A DNA stretch of 64,000 bases, taken from Ophioderma brevispina (taxonomy: Eukaryota > Echinodermata > Ophiuroidea > Amphilepidida > Ophiodermatidae). Below the pieces are notes generated by a model. The model did not search any database and was not told where the DNA came from. It saw only the letters and a list, made by a program, of their open reading frames with translations. The stretch is taken from positions 1-64,000 of the forward strand of contig JAMKCH010012472.1 in assembly GCA_023653785.1 (NCBI GenBank). Reading direction: 5' to 3'. Each line of letters starts with the position of its first letter. Position 1 is the stretch's first letter. Below, piece after piece: positions 35,735 through 46,690 of this stretch. The translations under genes and the position numbers were made by a program.

Positions 35735-35985
35735 CACGGACCCTCGACACTGGATAGCGTCAGGTCGCCGATTGAAAACAACAGGAAGTTGGCTTTTGAC
35801 CTATACAATATGGCGAAACAATGCATCACCTTGTCCAACAATAGACCTCTGTGTGGAATATGTGCACCAGCAGGTGTTGCATTGTTTCCCCCATATTTGG
35901 TCATGGCCCAACAACTTCCTGTTTTTTTCACTCGGCGACATTCAACTGTGGCGGCAGTCCCGCTATCCTGTGTAGAGGTCATGGT
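35735..35985. mobile_element. Foldback element with ~110-base arms
   Basis: The left arm (GACCCTCGACACTGGATAGCG, TCGCCGATTGAAAACAACAG, GAAGTTG, then AACAATGCATCACC) is repeated inverted on the right: reverse complement GACCTCTACACAGGATAGCG, TCGCCGAGTGAAAAAAACAG, GAAGTTG, AACAATGCAACACC. The centre is near 35845. The right arm has a ~15-base extra segment. It has no transposase; the overlapping ORFs on both strands come from the palindrome. Confidence 0.7.
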
Positions 35986-36360
35986 CCAGACATCCGACAG
36001 ACTTGCCGTCTCCTAAGCCGGGTTTTTGTTCGCAACCGTCCACTCATAACTAGCTGTTGATGAACAACTTAGTTATTTGGACTGCAATACATGGCAAATG
36101 TCAAAACTAGGGCGACCGCACTGATTTTTCTTTCAGTAAAACGTAAACAACTTATCCCCCGGAAATAATAGCATTAATTTTAATCCCATGACTACTCTTG
36201 TTGCACTTGTTTGATTGATTTTGTTTTAAAAAATAACCTGGTTATTACAATGTGACCCTAGCCATAGAAAGCATTGCAGCCAAACCGTATTTGTACTTAA
36301 ATACAAATACAGGTATGTATAAGACAATCAAGAGCGTTACCCTAGTGCCCATTGTAACTG

Positions 36361-36431
36361 TTGCAAAGAGACACTGGCACATTTGAAAGAATATTTAAGA
36401 ACCAATTTTTGCATGGTTGCAATGCTTTTAA
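36361..36431 (+). mobile_element. Left-end fragment of MITE family Y
   Basis: AAAGAGACACTGGCACATTTGAA and then TTTTTGCATGGTTGCAATGCTTTTA match the left end of 29210-29734. The element breaks off at ~36431 and joins another repeat. Confidence 0.65.
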
Positions 36432-36535
36432 GGATGGGTGTCAATGATATTTTTTACACAATTTTCTGTTTTTGCACTATGTTAAACATGAATTATGTGT
36501 CCTATCATTACCAGTAAAGGTATCCACTGCAGACA
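36432..36535 (-). repeat. Dispersed repeat, inverted copy of 39430-39548
   Basis: Reverse-complemented, this stretch (TTGTCTGCAGTGGATACCTTT, TGTTTAACATAGTGCAAAAAC, GTGTAAAAA, TTGACACCC) matches 39430-39548 in order with moderate divergence. Confidence 0.6.
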
Positions 36536-36539
36536 ACCC

Positions 36540-38844
36540 TTGTCCTCCGGATTTTTTTTTAACTAATATAAAAATTGGAAAATTGCACTTTGTCGGTTGA
36601 TTTCGCCAGGCGGCCCTCGGTAATAAAATGATCCATATGACATTCACGTCCATCGTCAGGTATGTGGTTTGTTAAGAAGTTTACCGTTGCAAAGATTAGC
36701 CACGATTTTTTGTCGATTTTTTTAATATGCGTCTCACGGGTTGTTTCTAGTTTCTATAAACGAGTGGACGTTTTTAACACAGTGTTATTACAGAGGTGGG
36801 CTATTAAAAGGAACTTTGACTCGGTAAGGCGCCGAAATCCGTTCGCCAACCTCGCTCTTTTTAGCAAACTATCACGGTCAATCATCGAAAATAAGTTTTT
36901 CTGGATTCGAATAAATTACATGACAGTTAATGCAGTGTAATATACACTTACGGACGAACGACGCACACGCCTGCATTACAGGGCAGATTTATTGGAGCTT
37001 AGCTTTCAAATACTTCGCATCTAGTATCTGTTTTTTATTACTCTACTTGTCTGTCCCTATCTATATAGATCTCTTCATCGCCATCATATTTTGTCTCGCT
37101 TTCCCTCAAAATATATCTCGCCATATCGTTTTGCATCTCTATCTCCATGTTATATCAATCCATCTCTATCCTCCCTCCTTATCTCTCACATATCTTTCAC
37201 GAAAGTTTGAGTATATGGATAGAAAACTTGTATTTACAGCCAATTTAACGTAGGTTGGTGGAAGATTATGTTCAAAACAAAGGCGTTCAGAGACTTTTCA
37301 ACATTTTTTTTTTTTTTTTTTTTTTTGTTTTTTTTTTTTTTTTTTTTTTTTTTTTAGGGTGTTATAGTTTCCCGATAAATCGCATTTAAAAAGGGAAACG
37401 TTTTAAGAGTCAACACATATTCACCCTCTCCTGTCCGAGACGGGTATAAGTTTTTCTATCGCGTGCCTTCCAACGACTGGTTTTCCCACTCTGAGTAACC
37501 GCGTAACTGGAGTAAATGACGCTCAATCGCGTTCCAATTTCTTATGTCCTGTTTCTCTTGCGCATAGCCGCCTAACTTTGCGTCATAATCCATGTTGTAT
37601 CATATTATCTCGGTTTAGTTATGTCACAATATACGCTGACATTACATGTCACCTGATTAGTGATAGGGTGGCGTCCTATCCCCTAATATTTTTGGGTCAC
37701 TAATAAAGCCCGATATGGTTGTTTTGCAAGGTGGCGACGTTTTCCATTCAGATAATCGAGCTCACTGTTCCTATGGGAACCCAACATCGATAAAGCTCAT
37801 TAACGCATGTCGTTTAAATCGGTCCATCTTGCCCAAGCCCAAGATGAAATGGTTTTATTATGCGTGTCACCCTTACTGCGTACCTCGTGTTGAAATTGGT
37901 AGCCGTGGGTCACCAGATCACGAGCATGTCTGACTTAATTTTTAAATTGGTTTTGGGTTAAAATTAGTAGTTAAATCGAAGGATGCTGCGAGAATTAGCA
38001 TCCTTCTCCGTTAAAACACCAAAGTGTTTTATTATCAACCATGATCATGATTGTCATTTTTTATTTAGGAATTATTAATTAAGAAATCTAGAGCTTTGAC
38101 ACGTGGTAAGTTCGTAGAAGTTGATACTTTTCGTAATTTCGTAATAAGTATGAAAAAAATCCGAAATCCGCGTACACCCGCGAACTTTTTTAAAAATGAA
38201 TAATATTTTGTATCAGATATCTTCTAGGTTACATATTGGTTCTGGAAGCAACAAATACAACTATAAACAAAAATCGTTATCCTGACTTGTATGGTCGGGC
38301 AACCATTTTGAGCAGGCAGTGCAGTTCGTTTTCGAGTCTTTAATGCATTATTACGACTGTACAAGTGACAAAATTTACGCAGTGTAAACATAAGACTCAT
38401 CCGGGTTTTAAAAGTTTTCTCTCTTAGGCACGAACGAAACAAATCGATAGAAGAGCACATTTAGTGCCATTATTCTGTTGACAATGTAACGTTTATTAAA
38501 ATATCCTTAGCAAAGGTTGGCAAAGACGTACCGTTTACAATATGCTGAGGACTTGTAGTACAAAGAGCATTTAGCCGATAAAATAAACAATACAACTCCA
38601 ACGAGAGACAGACTGTTGTCAGATGCGCTGCACCTCGCTGCTTTGCAGCCAATCAGAGTGCAAAAATGTGCTTATGTCAGACGCAAGATTCATGACTCTG
38701 GTTATAACACCTAAAGAAATTAAGGTCAAATGTATCTAAGTCAAGAAACAAGGTGAATTAATGACCAGCCCTCTTCAACGTTAACGAATGAAACTAAGCG
38801 TCCAATAGTCAATAATAAGGACGGTTCTTATGTTGGTTTTGATT
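36540..38844. other. Unannotated stretch with a compound poly-T run
   Basis: T23-G-T28 occupies 37304-37355. Several short ORFs exist (for example 36662-36940 and 37715-37933) without domains. No mobile element was recognised. Confidence 0.45.
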
Positions 38845-39204
38845 TTAAGAAGATTGACAGTATTTGTCCTGTTCAATTTGTACTTACCATTCGCTACCAG
38901 AGTTCAAGAATACTTACTGACCACAGAAGTTTCTGCTACTTCTGAGGTACTCCTCTGTATTATACCAACTTGCATCCCCTTTAAAGAGACATCATGAGGA
39001 CATTTCCAGAAAGAAGCGCCCAAATGTTTTTCGAACCCGGATTTTTTTTTTTGCATAGTTGCTTACCGATGCATAAGATCACCCCGGAAGTGAATAAGCA
39101 CAATACGCTGTTTTTATGTAATAAAATGATGATTGCAGTGCACGACAGAAAATCAAAGCATGGTTTTCTATAGGGACGATTACGATAGCAGGCAAGTTTG
39201 AAAA
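38845..39204. repeat. Local duplication, left copy (truncated by poly-T)
   Basis: Nearly identical to 39548-39975 from TAAGAAGATTGACAG to GGCAAGTTTGAAAA, but it lacks ~61 bases present in the right copy between two CATT words, and it stops at a 22-base T run. Confidence 0.85.
38981..39204 (+). mobile_element. MITE family X, copy 3 (3' end missing)
   Basis: It begins TTAAAGAGACATCATGAGGAC, identical to the 39746 copy, and is cut at 39204 where poly-T begins; the right inverted end is missing. Confidence 0.75.
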
Positions 39205-39226
39205 TTTTTTTTTTTTTTTTTTTTTT
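39205..39226. repeat. T22 tract at duplication edge
   Basis: Twenty-two T abut the end of the truncated copy; the sequence that follows (CGTTTTTCCAAGATGCG) does not match what follows in the right copy. Confidence 0.85.
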
Positions 39227-39429
39227 CGTTTTTCCAAGATGCGTTCGCGCAAAAGTACATTAAAACACGCGCACGCTTCATTACGCAGCAAAAATTCACC
39301 GCGCGACGCGATGGTGCGCCTTGCGCCTGACGGCGTGAAATGTGCTTAAAAATTCCCGCCGTTTAGACCAAGCGGTTTTTGTGACTTTAAATGGTCAAAT
39401 AGCTGTTTTAAATCGGCAAAAAATACATC

Positions 39430-39548
39430 TCAGGATTGTCTGCAGTGGATAACCTTTGTTGGTAACTATAGAACACAGTTTGATGTTTAAAATGGTGCAA
39501 AAATCAGAAATTCGTGTAAAAACAAAAGCACCAGGGTTGACACTGCCC
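39430..39548 (+). repeat. Dispersed repeat, plus copy of 36432-36535
   Basis: It contains ATTGTCTGCAGTGGATAACC, ATGTTTAAAATGGTGCAAAAA, TCGTGTAAAAAC and GGTTGACACTGCCC in the order seen, inverted, at 36.4 kb. Confidence 0.6.
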
Positions 39549-39975
39549 TTAAGAAGATTGACAGTATTTGTCCTGTTCAATTTGTACTTACCATTGTCGC
39601 TGTGACCATATTTGAAAGGGGCACAATTTCTATTTTGCATAGCAGAATGGGGCATTCGCTACCAGAGTTCAAGAATACTTACTGACCACAGAAGTTTCTG
39701 CTACTTCTGAGGTACTCCTCTGTATTATACCAACTTGCATCCCCTTTAAAGAGACATCATGAGGACATTTCCAGAAAGAAGCGCCCCAATGTTTTTCGAA
39801 CCCGGATTTTTTTTTTGCATAGTTGCTTACCGATGCATAAGATCACCCCGGAAGTGAATAAGCACAATACGCTGTTTTTATGTAATAAAATGATGATTTA
39901 GTATGCAGTGCACGACAGAAAATCAAAGCATGGTTTTCTATAGGGACGATTACGATAGCAGGCAAGTTTGAAAAC
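39548..39975. repeat. Local duplication, right copy (complete)
   Basis: It carries the 61-base segment missing from the left copy and continues into ACAAGGTTTGCGG, the normal interior of the family X MITE. Confidence 0.85.
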
Positions 39976-40104
39976 AAGGTTTGCGGTTTTCGTTTGTACT
40001 TGTTTGTCCAATAAACGTTTCTCGGTAGGTGGTCTACAACCGATCCAGTTAAATTTGAGAACAATTTGTATTCTCAAAAAAAAAATCTCCTCCTGTCACT
40101 TTAA
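39746..40104 (+). mobile_element. TTAA-flanked MITE, family X, copy 2
   Basis: TTAAAGAGACATCATGAGG at the left and CTCCTGTCACTTTAA at the right, whose reverse complement is TTAAAGTGACAGGAG. TTAA lies at both borders of this 359-bp element. It aligns over its length with the inverted copy at 15598-15980. Non-coding. Confidence 0.8.
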
Positions 40105-40724
40105 TATCATTTGATAAACAAATTCTGTTAGGATCGGGATTAAAGCATAGTCACAACAGTGAAGAAGACGAAATTTCATAAAATAAGATATTTTCACTAT
40201 TAAACCCCTCCCCCTAAAAATACGAGCTTAGACTTCTTGAAACTCACATAATATACTAAATGGATATACTAAAAGGATGGACCTTGGCATTTAGGCTAAA
40301 TTTGTATTACAGTAACTTTTATTTATCTTTTATTGGCTCAATAATATTCCCACTTGTATTTCCTTGAGTTGGCAATAGCCATCATTTAATCAAGAAACAA
40401 AATCATATACGTAATATCGTTTTGATTTTACAATGGGTCCATTCGTGAGATGAAAATTACAATGTTCAAACGGACATTTTTTTTTTTTTTGTGAGATATG
40501 AATGTTCATTTGCTAAGCTTTATGTTTAGGTTTTTATTTGTTGTTAAAGCATAGCTAAAAACACACGTGATGATTAGGCTATTTCGTGTAGTCAAAATGA
40601 TTTGGACTCAATTCAATATTTTTGCTTTTGTTTTGGCACTCGAGGAAAAATACTGAGTATTACATATCATATCTTCCACGGGAAATTTGATTTTATTTCA
40701 ATTAGTGACAGATCATCCTGAATC
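40105..40724. other. Unannotated stretch
   Basis: Nothing recognised apart from a 12-T run near 40480. Confidence 0.5.
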
Positions 40725-41095
40725 ACCCTGTATATTTTATCAAGGATATCACACACCAAGACCTATTCTTAAATCGCCCAAAACTAAACAGTTCTTGGTT
40801 GGGATAGAAGCACGTAGAGGTCGGCATTTCTGTTTAAAATAGGTACGTTAATTCGAGTTCATCGATCAGATGGTCTGTCTATATGTGACGCATACAAGCC
40901 ACGTACAGAATGTTTTGATAAAGAACTTAGCTGCCACTGGCGTTACTATTACCTACATTTTCTGGATACATATCGTGCAAGTGACAAATTTGGACGACTT
41001 CAAAATGGAGACTGGAAGACATATCTGTCATTTCAGAAGACGATGACTATTATTATTCAGTCGACCAGAAGTAAAGCCAAACATACATTGCGTGC
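40725..41095 (+). repeat. Dispersed repeat V, copy 1, with coding-like core
   Basis: It aligns with 44895-45240 in order: AACTAAACAGTTCTT, GTTCTGATAAAGAA or TTTTGATAAAGAA, AGCTGCC..TGGCGTT.CTATT, TGACTATTATT and AGTCGAC. In one frame both copies translate similarly (LSC.WR.Y.L.F.D, then LSF..T.TII..ST.S..KHT). That could be an old coding remnant or just nucleotide similarity. No family is recognised. Confidence 0.55.
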
Positions 41096-42037
41096 ACTGT
41101 TTATTTTCAAACACCAAGGGCAAAAATGGTATGGCATGGCACTATGAAAATACTTTTGCCACACCAATAGGTTTTCACGCTTTTCATTGCTGTCATAAAT
41201 ACTCTTCGCTCATGGCAACTAAATACATATTAATAAACTCAAATATTTTTTTTTTAATTTTTAAACTTAATCATATTTCTAAGAAATTATATTTCTAAGA
41301 TAACGTTAAGAAAAAGTCTCTGGATATCGTTAAACATTTACTATTTTCTAGCAAAGACATTCTGACAACAATTTTAAGCTGCCAGCATTAATATTGCATA
41401 CAATAAAATTACTAAAAAAATATGAGTTTACTGCGATATTTTACTATTATTTTTACCCAATCTGTATGGCTTTAAGTTCCTAACATGCATATATTTTAGC
41501 AAATGTTTTAACAAACCTGACTTAACTCTAAAGTGTCAATCACATTCCTGGATTGGCCTCCCGAGCTTGTATTATATTTTGGTTAACCCAAGTCTAACGG
41601 GGAGGAGGTGTAAACCCTAACAAAATTTTTTCCTCCGTCACCAAAAACACTCAAATTAATGAAAAATTGGCTTCCATTTATTGTAGAACATCCTTTGCCC
41701 TTATTTCAGTGATAAAATGGACCCGGTAACTTTTTCCGATGGTAGGCTGGGTCGCTAAAGTTGCCGCGGAAGGAGCTGTGGGTGCAACTTCCGAATTTTG
41801 TTATTGCGTCCAAAAGATATTTTTATAGAATAAAAATTACAGTATAAGTCTGAATAGCCCTTTTCTTGAATACAGAGCAAAACAATTGAGTGTGTTCTAT
41901 TTTGGGCCTATTGGGCATAGTATCAACAGAGAGAGGAGAGCCATACAATGAAACAAAATTTACAACCATTGTTTGTTAGCAAAATGATAAGGGGGAGGCA
42001 CCCGGCCGTCTTGAAGACAAATACTTTGGGAGGAAAA
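41096..42037. other. Unannotated stretch
   Basis: No gene or element recognised. Confidence 0.5.
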
Positions 42038-42295
42038 CTTTAAAGCATTTTACAGCGGTCTTGAAGATGCCATTTACGACTGTTTTGTTTACTAATAAAA
42101 GTCGGATCCCGACTTTTATTAGTAAAAATTGCATAAAAATCGTCATTGCTTGACAAATGTGGCGTGTTACGATTAGCCACAGGGGTCTTTCAACAACCAT
42201 TTCCAATACAACAGTGCAAAAAATGGACTTTGATGAAAAATAGGGGGCGCGATTTGTTTACAATTTGAAAAAAAAATCGCTGAAAGTGGCTACAA
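42038..42295. mobile_element. MITE family Z, partial copy with internal hairpin
   Basis: It matches 49600-49855 of the full copy (GTCTTGAAGATGCCATTT, AGTCGGATCCCGACTTTTATT, GGGGTCTTT, AATACAACAGTGC, AATAGGGGGCGCGATTTGTTTA, AAGTGGCT). At 42091-42123 a perfect 15-bp stem (ACTAATAAAAGTCGG with its complement) encloses a 3-base loop. The right TTAA border is mutated to CTACAAG and the left end is missing. Confidence 0.7.
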
Positions 42296-43929
42296 GCCAT
42301 AATGATAAGAGTATTTTTTTTTTTGCTGAATGAAAGGTAAGAAGTAAAAAATTATGCAGCCGCCAGTGGAACCAACTCCCAAGTCTTAAAACTGGCAAAC
42401 ATTTGGCTTGAGCTAGTGTTCACTTCATGTTCATGTGGAAACAATAAATAGGTCACGATTTGTAAGGTCAAACTTTATCCAAATATATTTTCATAAAATG
42501 TTAGATAGGCAATGGTGAAAACAAAGTTTCAATTAAAATAAGGCGGCAAAGTTTCGTCATTACCTTAAAGAAAAGATTCACGATGGCCCGGATTTTTATA
42601 CTCGAAGATTCGTCATCGAGATGGTAATACAAACCCCCATTCTGACGGCTGCATTAATATCACCAGATTAAAGTATTTTAAGTACCGAAATAATTATGAG
42701 GTTCAGTTGGTTTAGAGTTAATAAAACTAAATGCATTTGGACAAACCGTGACATTTATGATTACTTTATTTTATATAACTTGTAAGTCTTTCGTATTGAC
42801 CCAAGCATATTAGCACGTCTTTATCCGATATTGTAAGTTAATACTGGTCACAATTTGATCAATAAAACAAAAAGAGAATATTATGTTCACTTTCCAATAC
42901 ACTAAATTACGTTTTCACAAGAAATGTCAAATGAAACTGTTTTGTTGATGCAAGAGATTTAAACTCAAGGCTACTCTAGTATTTTCAACTTATATCTATA
43001 TTCCGGATGTGCGCTCAGAGATAGAGAGTGCGCAACTGATAAACAGGATTATTATATAGAGTCGAATCTTGGGTTCTTTATGATATCATGGAATGTAATT
43101 TTTTTCTTTGCAATCCACTGGGATAGTAACGAAACCAAATTACCACGGTCTTGTCGTTGAAAAATGATACAATGTTCAGCTGCATTCTAGGTATACGTGT
43201 CAGGTGAAACGGCTTAGTTAACGCTTGTAATTTAATCATAATCTGTACTTCTATGAAAAAAGATGTTTGTAACAATGTAATCCAATCAGATGACCTTGAC
43301 TTTTAAAACTAGTAGTAAAGTAATATTTCTTTATTTTGTTGTTCATCTCTTGCGCAAAGAGTATAATGTGCATTCGTACGTGGAATAAATAGACTTCTTA
43401 ATACCCTGAGGGTTAATATTTTTTTGTCTATTACTGTTGGTTACAATTCACATTTTTAATCAACGGATCAGATTTATCATGTGATTTATATTTTTTCCAT
43501 TAAAATACAAATATCATTTTACAATGATTTTTAGAAAGCCAACTAAGCACAGGCAATATCGCCGACCTTTAAAGGCATCTATAAAATCCAACCCAAATGA
43601 GTTTGATCGTTAGATCGGCACGTCGAGGCCCCGTTAATATTGATCGATCACACTCAATAGTAATATCATTAAAATGGTTAATAAATGCAATATACTCGAC
43701 ATTGATATCAATCAGGAAATCTATATTAAAGGAAAGTGCAATCGAAGAACATTCATTCATTTTTGTAACAAAGCTCATTAGTCTTAACAAATTCTCCGGT
43801 TTTTTTTATAGGAAATAACAATGTTGTGTTTATTTTCGTATTAGAGGCCCAAGTTTAAATATCACCACACAGGCAGATGGAACGGTTCAAACATTATATT
43901 TCTGGTTAGTCTTGACAGAAAATGGAAGC
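42296..43929. other. Unannotated stretch
   Basis: AT-rich DNA with no recognised gene or element; a TTTAAAGG word near 43567 alone is not evidence of a MITE. Confidence 0.5.
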
Positions 43930-44472
43930 CACACAGAACGAAGAGCGAGGAATGGGTATGACAAAGAAGGCATTCAACAGAAAGTCTTGCCAATAGCCTA
44001 AATAAGTACATAACGAAGAGCCTTAAGTCAGTGGTTTGATGTGTGGCACTGTTAAGAACTGAGTCGTGGATTTATCACGAAGAAGAAGATTGGAAGACTT
44101 TGCAATACGGGGGTAGAGAAGGAAGGAAGAATTGAGTTGGAAAGACAGGACGACAAATGAAGAGGTTTTAAAAGTTGTAAGAAAAAAGAGATCTATGATT
44201 GGTATCATTACAATTAAAAAGAAAAACTACATTGGTCATATATTGAGGAATCCTGGTTTAATGAAGGATTTAAGATAATGAAGGCTGGAAGGAAAGCGAC
44301 CAAGATCAAATAAGAAAATGGGTGCATTCATTGAAATGTTGAAGAGGCGCTCATTATATGGAGTTAAACGGTTGGATGAAGATACTTGGCTGAGTTGATA
44401 GCCGCGGACCTGCCTAATATCAGAATAAGCAAGTAGGCAAGCAAGCAAGCAAACAATCAAGCAATCAAACAA
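43930..44472 (+). pseudogene. LINE RT C-terminal relic with CAAG tail
   Basis: Across frameshifts and stops the plus strand reads AFNRK, NKYITKSLKSVV, ALLRTESWIYHEEEDWKTLQ, EEVLKVVRKKRS, YIGHILRNPGLMKD and a final SRGPA followed by TAA. This order matches the C-terminal domain of endonuclease-type non-LTR retrotransposon ORF2 proteins (LYGSETW..., KR..WIGHILR, ending in ADRGPA-like). At least four inactivating changes are present, including a TGA where VVWC is expected. Beyond the stop the DNA turns into CAAG/CAAT repeats. Confidence 0.7.
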
Positions 44473-44935
44473 TTAAGGTATCAGTAGGCAAGTATAGGGG
44501 TAATTATACGGCAATTATACCAACATCTTGGGATTGATGTAGCAGTGACGTCAACAAGTTAACTATTTGAATGTTTTATTGTGCATGTTCTTCACCAACA
44601 TCTATACGCTTGCCAATATATGGCGTTAAACAGTTGGCCGAAGACAGAGATGAGAGCCGCGGACCTGCCTAATTGTAGATCAAGCAAGCAAGCAAGCAAA
44701 CAATCAAACAATTAAGGTATCAGTACACAAGTATAGGTGTCATGTAAATATCGATACCAGCAAACATACCAACATCTTGGATTTGATGTAGTAGTGACGT
44801 CATTGTCTTACCAAACCATGCGATTCTTGCTCAAATTAGACACAAATCGGGACTCAGGCCAAAAATCTCAGAACATTGCACCATGTTAACTATTTGAATG
44901 TTTTATTGCACATATTCTTCACCAACATCTACATT
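44473..44935. repeat. Diverged tandem duplication with a second LINE tail
   Basis: The segment from the LINE C-terminus through AATTAAGGTATCAGTA, ACCAACATCTTGG.TTTGATGTAG and TTCACCAACATCTA occurs twice (about 44345-44610 and 44618-44935). The second copy repeats the ending SRGPA-stop (AGCCGCGGACCTGCCTAA) and the CAAG run at 44686-44700. Units are ~265 and ~315 bases with several indels. Confidence 0.7.
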
Positions 44936-45240
44936 CTAAAATGTCCTCCCAAACTAAACAGTTCTTAGTTACATTAGAAACATGCAGTGGTCATTATTTT
45001 AGTTAAACCTAGTTACTGTGATTTATAGTTCAATGATGACATGATGGGCAGTGCTCCATATAATCATGGCGCCTTTACACGTGAAACACCTAAGCGACGT
45101 TCTGATAAAGAATCTGAGCTGCCAATGGCGTTGCTATTTCCTATCATTTCCTGATATCAAGACGCATTTGTCATTTAGGGAGACACTGACTATTATTCTT
45201 GAGTCGACATCCAGTGAGATCAAGCATACAACCCTTTTAA
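44895..45240 (+). repeat. Dispersed repeat V, copy 2
   Basis: Partner of 40725-41095; a 105-codon plus ORF (45051-45368) overlaps it and includes the shared LSCQWRCYFLSF-like segment. Copy 1 carries an extra ~35 bases in the middle of the aligned region. Confidence 0.55.
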
Positions 45241-46392
45241 AAAATCCCTTAAAGCCCGACAGAATACCTACAAGTAGGAGAAAATGCCTTAAAATAAGAG
45301 CAGTTTCAGCGATGCAAAGAAACAATCGCAATTTAAAGAAAAATGAACAACCATCATGTTTGAAGTAAGCTCTTCGTTAAAGTTGAGGTAAGCTTACGCA
45401 TGAGTAAAATCTATCCCGCTTTGAGAAAGTCCTTATCAAGCAAACATTTTTTCCTCTCATTTTAATCAACATTTTAACAGCTTATCCACAATTCCATTAC
45501 CATGACCATATACTACTTTAGCAGTTACGTCAGTTTACCAATAATTAATGGCGTCTTATGGGGTGAACCATTGAATTAATAGGGCCTGGGGTAAGGGGTG
45601 GCTTCTATTGCCAAAACAGATTTCTATTGATCTAAACAATAAACCACCACTCAACTGACAGTTGAGTTTTGAAGTCACCCCTTACCAAACGTGTCTTTGT
45701 TTAGGTATGAATTGGTGTATGCAGAATATAATGAGAACACTTTTAACCTCTTGCTAGCTATAAGACATTGGAAAATCTCTCTTTACAGACAAAATGCTCA
45801 ATATCAAACAAGGGAGCGACTTTCTTTTTACTTTACTACCATAAATTACATGATTCAATAATTATTAATACTTGTTTCCTTGATGTGCGTTTTTGTAGGT
45901 ATGACTGATTTTGTGTGCACACATGTGTTGGGGTAAATTTTGGGGTATAGGAGGTCACGAATGTTTGCATTTTGTTTTGTTTGTTTTCTTTTATTTCGCT
46001 TTATTTTACCGCCTAAGAGTGCATTAATTCCCGCATAGAAGATCAAGCGGGCTGACCAGCCATGACTACACGTGTGAACGCAATTCAAAGTGAGCCGAGT
46101 TAAAACAAAAGTAGGCTCGGTTACGACGCATTTTTAAATCAGCTGTCACGTGTATCACTCTATTGATAGTGTTTCGTGAAGTTTCAAAGATCTCATGTGC
46201 GGATCTTTCGGTAAAGAAATATTTACATCTTTTGTTCATTTTAGCAGAGCAAAGATAACACATTGTTCTGGGAATTGTATGTAAGAGCTATATGTAAAAA
46301 AGGAAATACATTGGTGAGTGCAACTGGTTCCTGGCATTACTTAATCAGACTTGATATGAGCTTTCCTATTAATTGGACCATCAAAAATCTGC
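45241..46392. other. Unannotated stretch with a small inverted repeat
   Basis: GTAAGGGGTGGCTTC (45591-45606 region) pairs with GAAGTCACCCCTTAC (45673-45688 region) around ~66 bases, a possible small foldback element. Nothing else was recognised. Confidence 0.45.
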
Positions 46393-46446
46393 AGGAAAGA
46401 GGGAGAGAGAGAGAGAGAGAGGTGGGGAGAGAGAGGAGGGGGGAGC
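46393..46446. repeat. GA microsatellite
   Basis: AAGAGGGAGAGAGAGAGAGA continues as GGTGGGGAGAGAGAGGAGGGGGG; the overlapping ORF has an RERERE artefact. Confidence 0.85.
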
Positions 46447-46490
46447 AGATGTAGATTTTAAGGTGCATGAACGAGGAGATTTCAAATAAA

Positions 46491-46690
46491 CAGGGTGTCC
46501 CTAAAAAATGTGGAAAATTCTGATTTTTGCCACTGAGTAAAGGCTTTCCATCAACATATCCTTCATTCTGAAAGGATTAAGCTGAGAATGTTCTTTGGTT
46601 ACAAAAATTGTGAAAATTCTAATTTCGTTATAGGATTCAAATACGAAATCAGCCTATGTTTTATATTGAATATATTAAGCAAGTCAAAAA
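46491..46690. repeat. Dispersed repeat fragment, family W copy 2
   Basis: It starts CAGGGTGTCCCTAAAAAATGT, a typical mariner-like terminal sequence, and shares TTTGGTTACAAAAATTGTGAA, TTCTAATTTCGTTATAGG and TTATATTGAATAT with 31668-31810. No inverted partner end or transposase was found nearby. Confidence 0.55.

Noticed and set aside
35688..36060. Several overlapping ORFs of 69-96 codons on both strands
   Set aside because: They are mirrored by the inverted repeat and have no independent support.
37715..37933. 72-codon plus ORF with cysteines and histidines
   Set aside because: No recognisable domain, splice site or conservation evidence.
44440..44700. CRISPR-like array suggested by repeated CAAGCAAG and paired words
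   Set aside because: Units are simple-sequence tail repeats of a LINE with no regular spacers, in a eukaryotic context.
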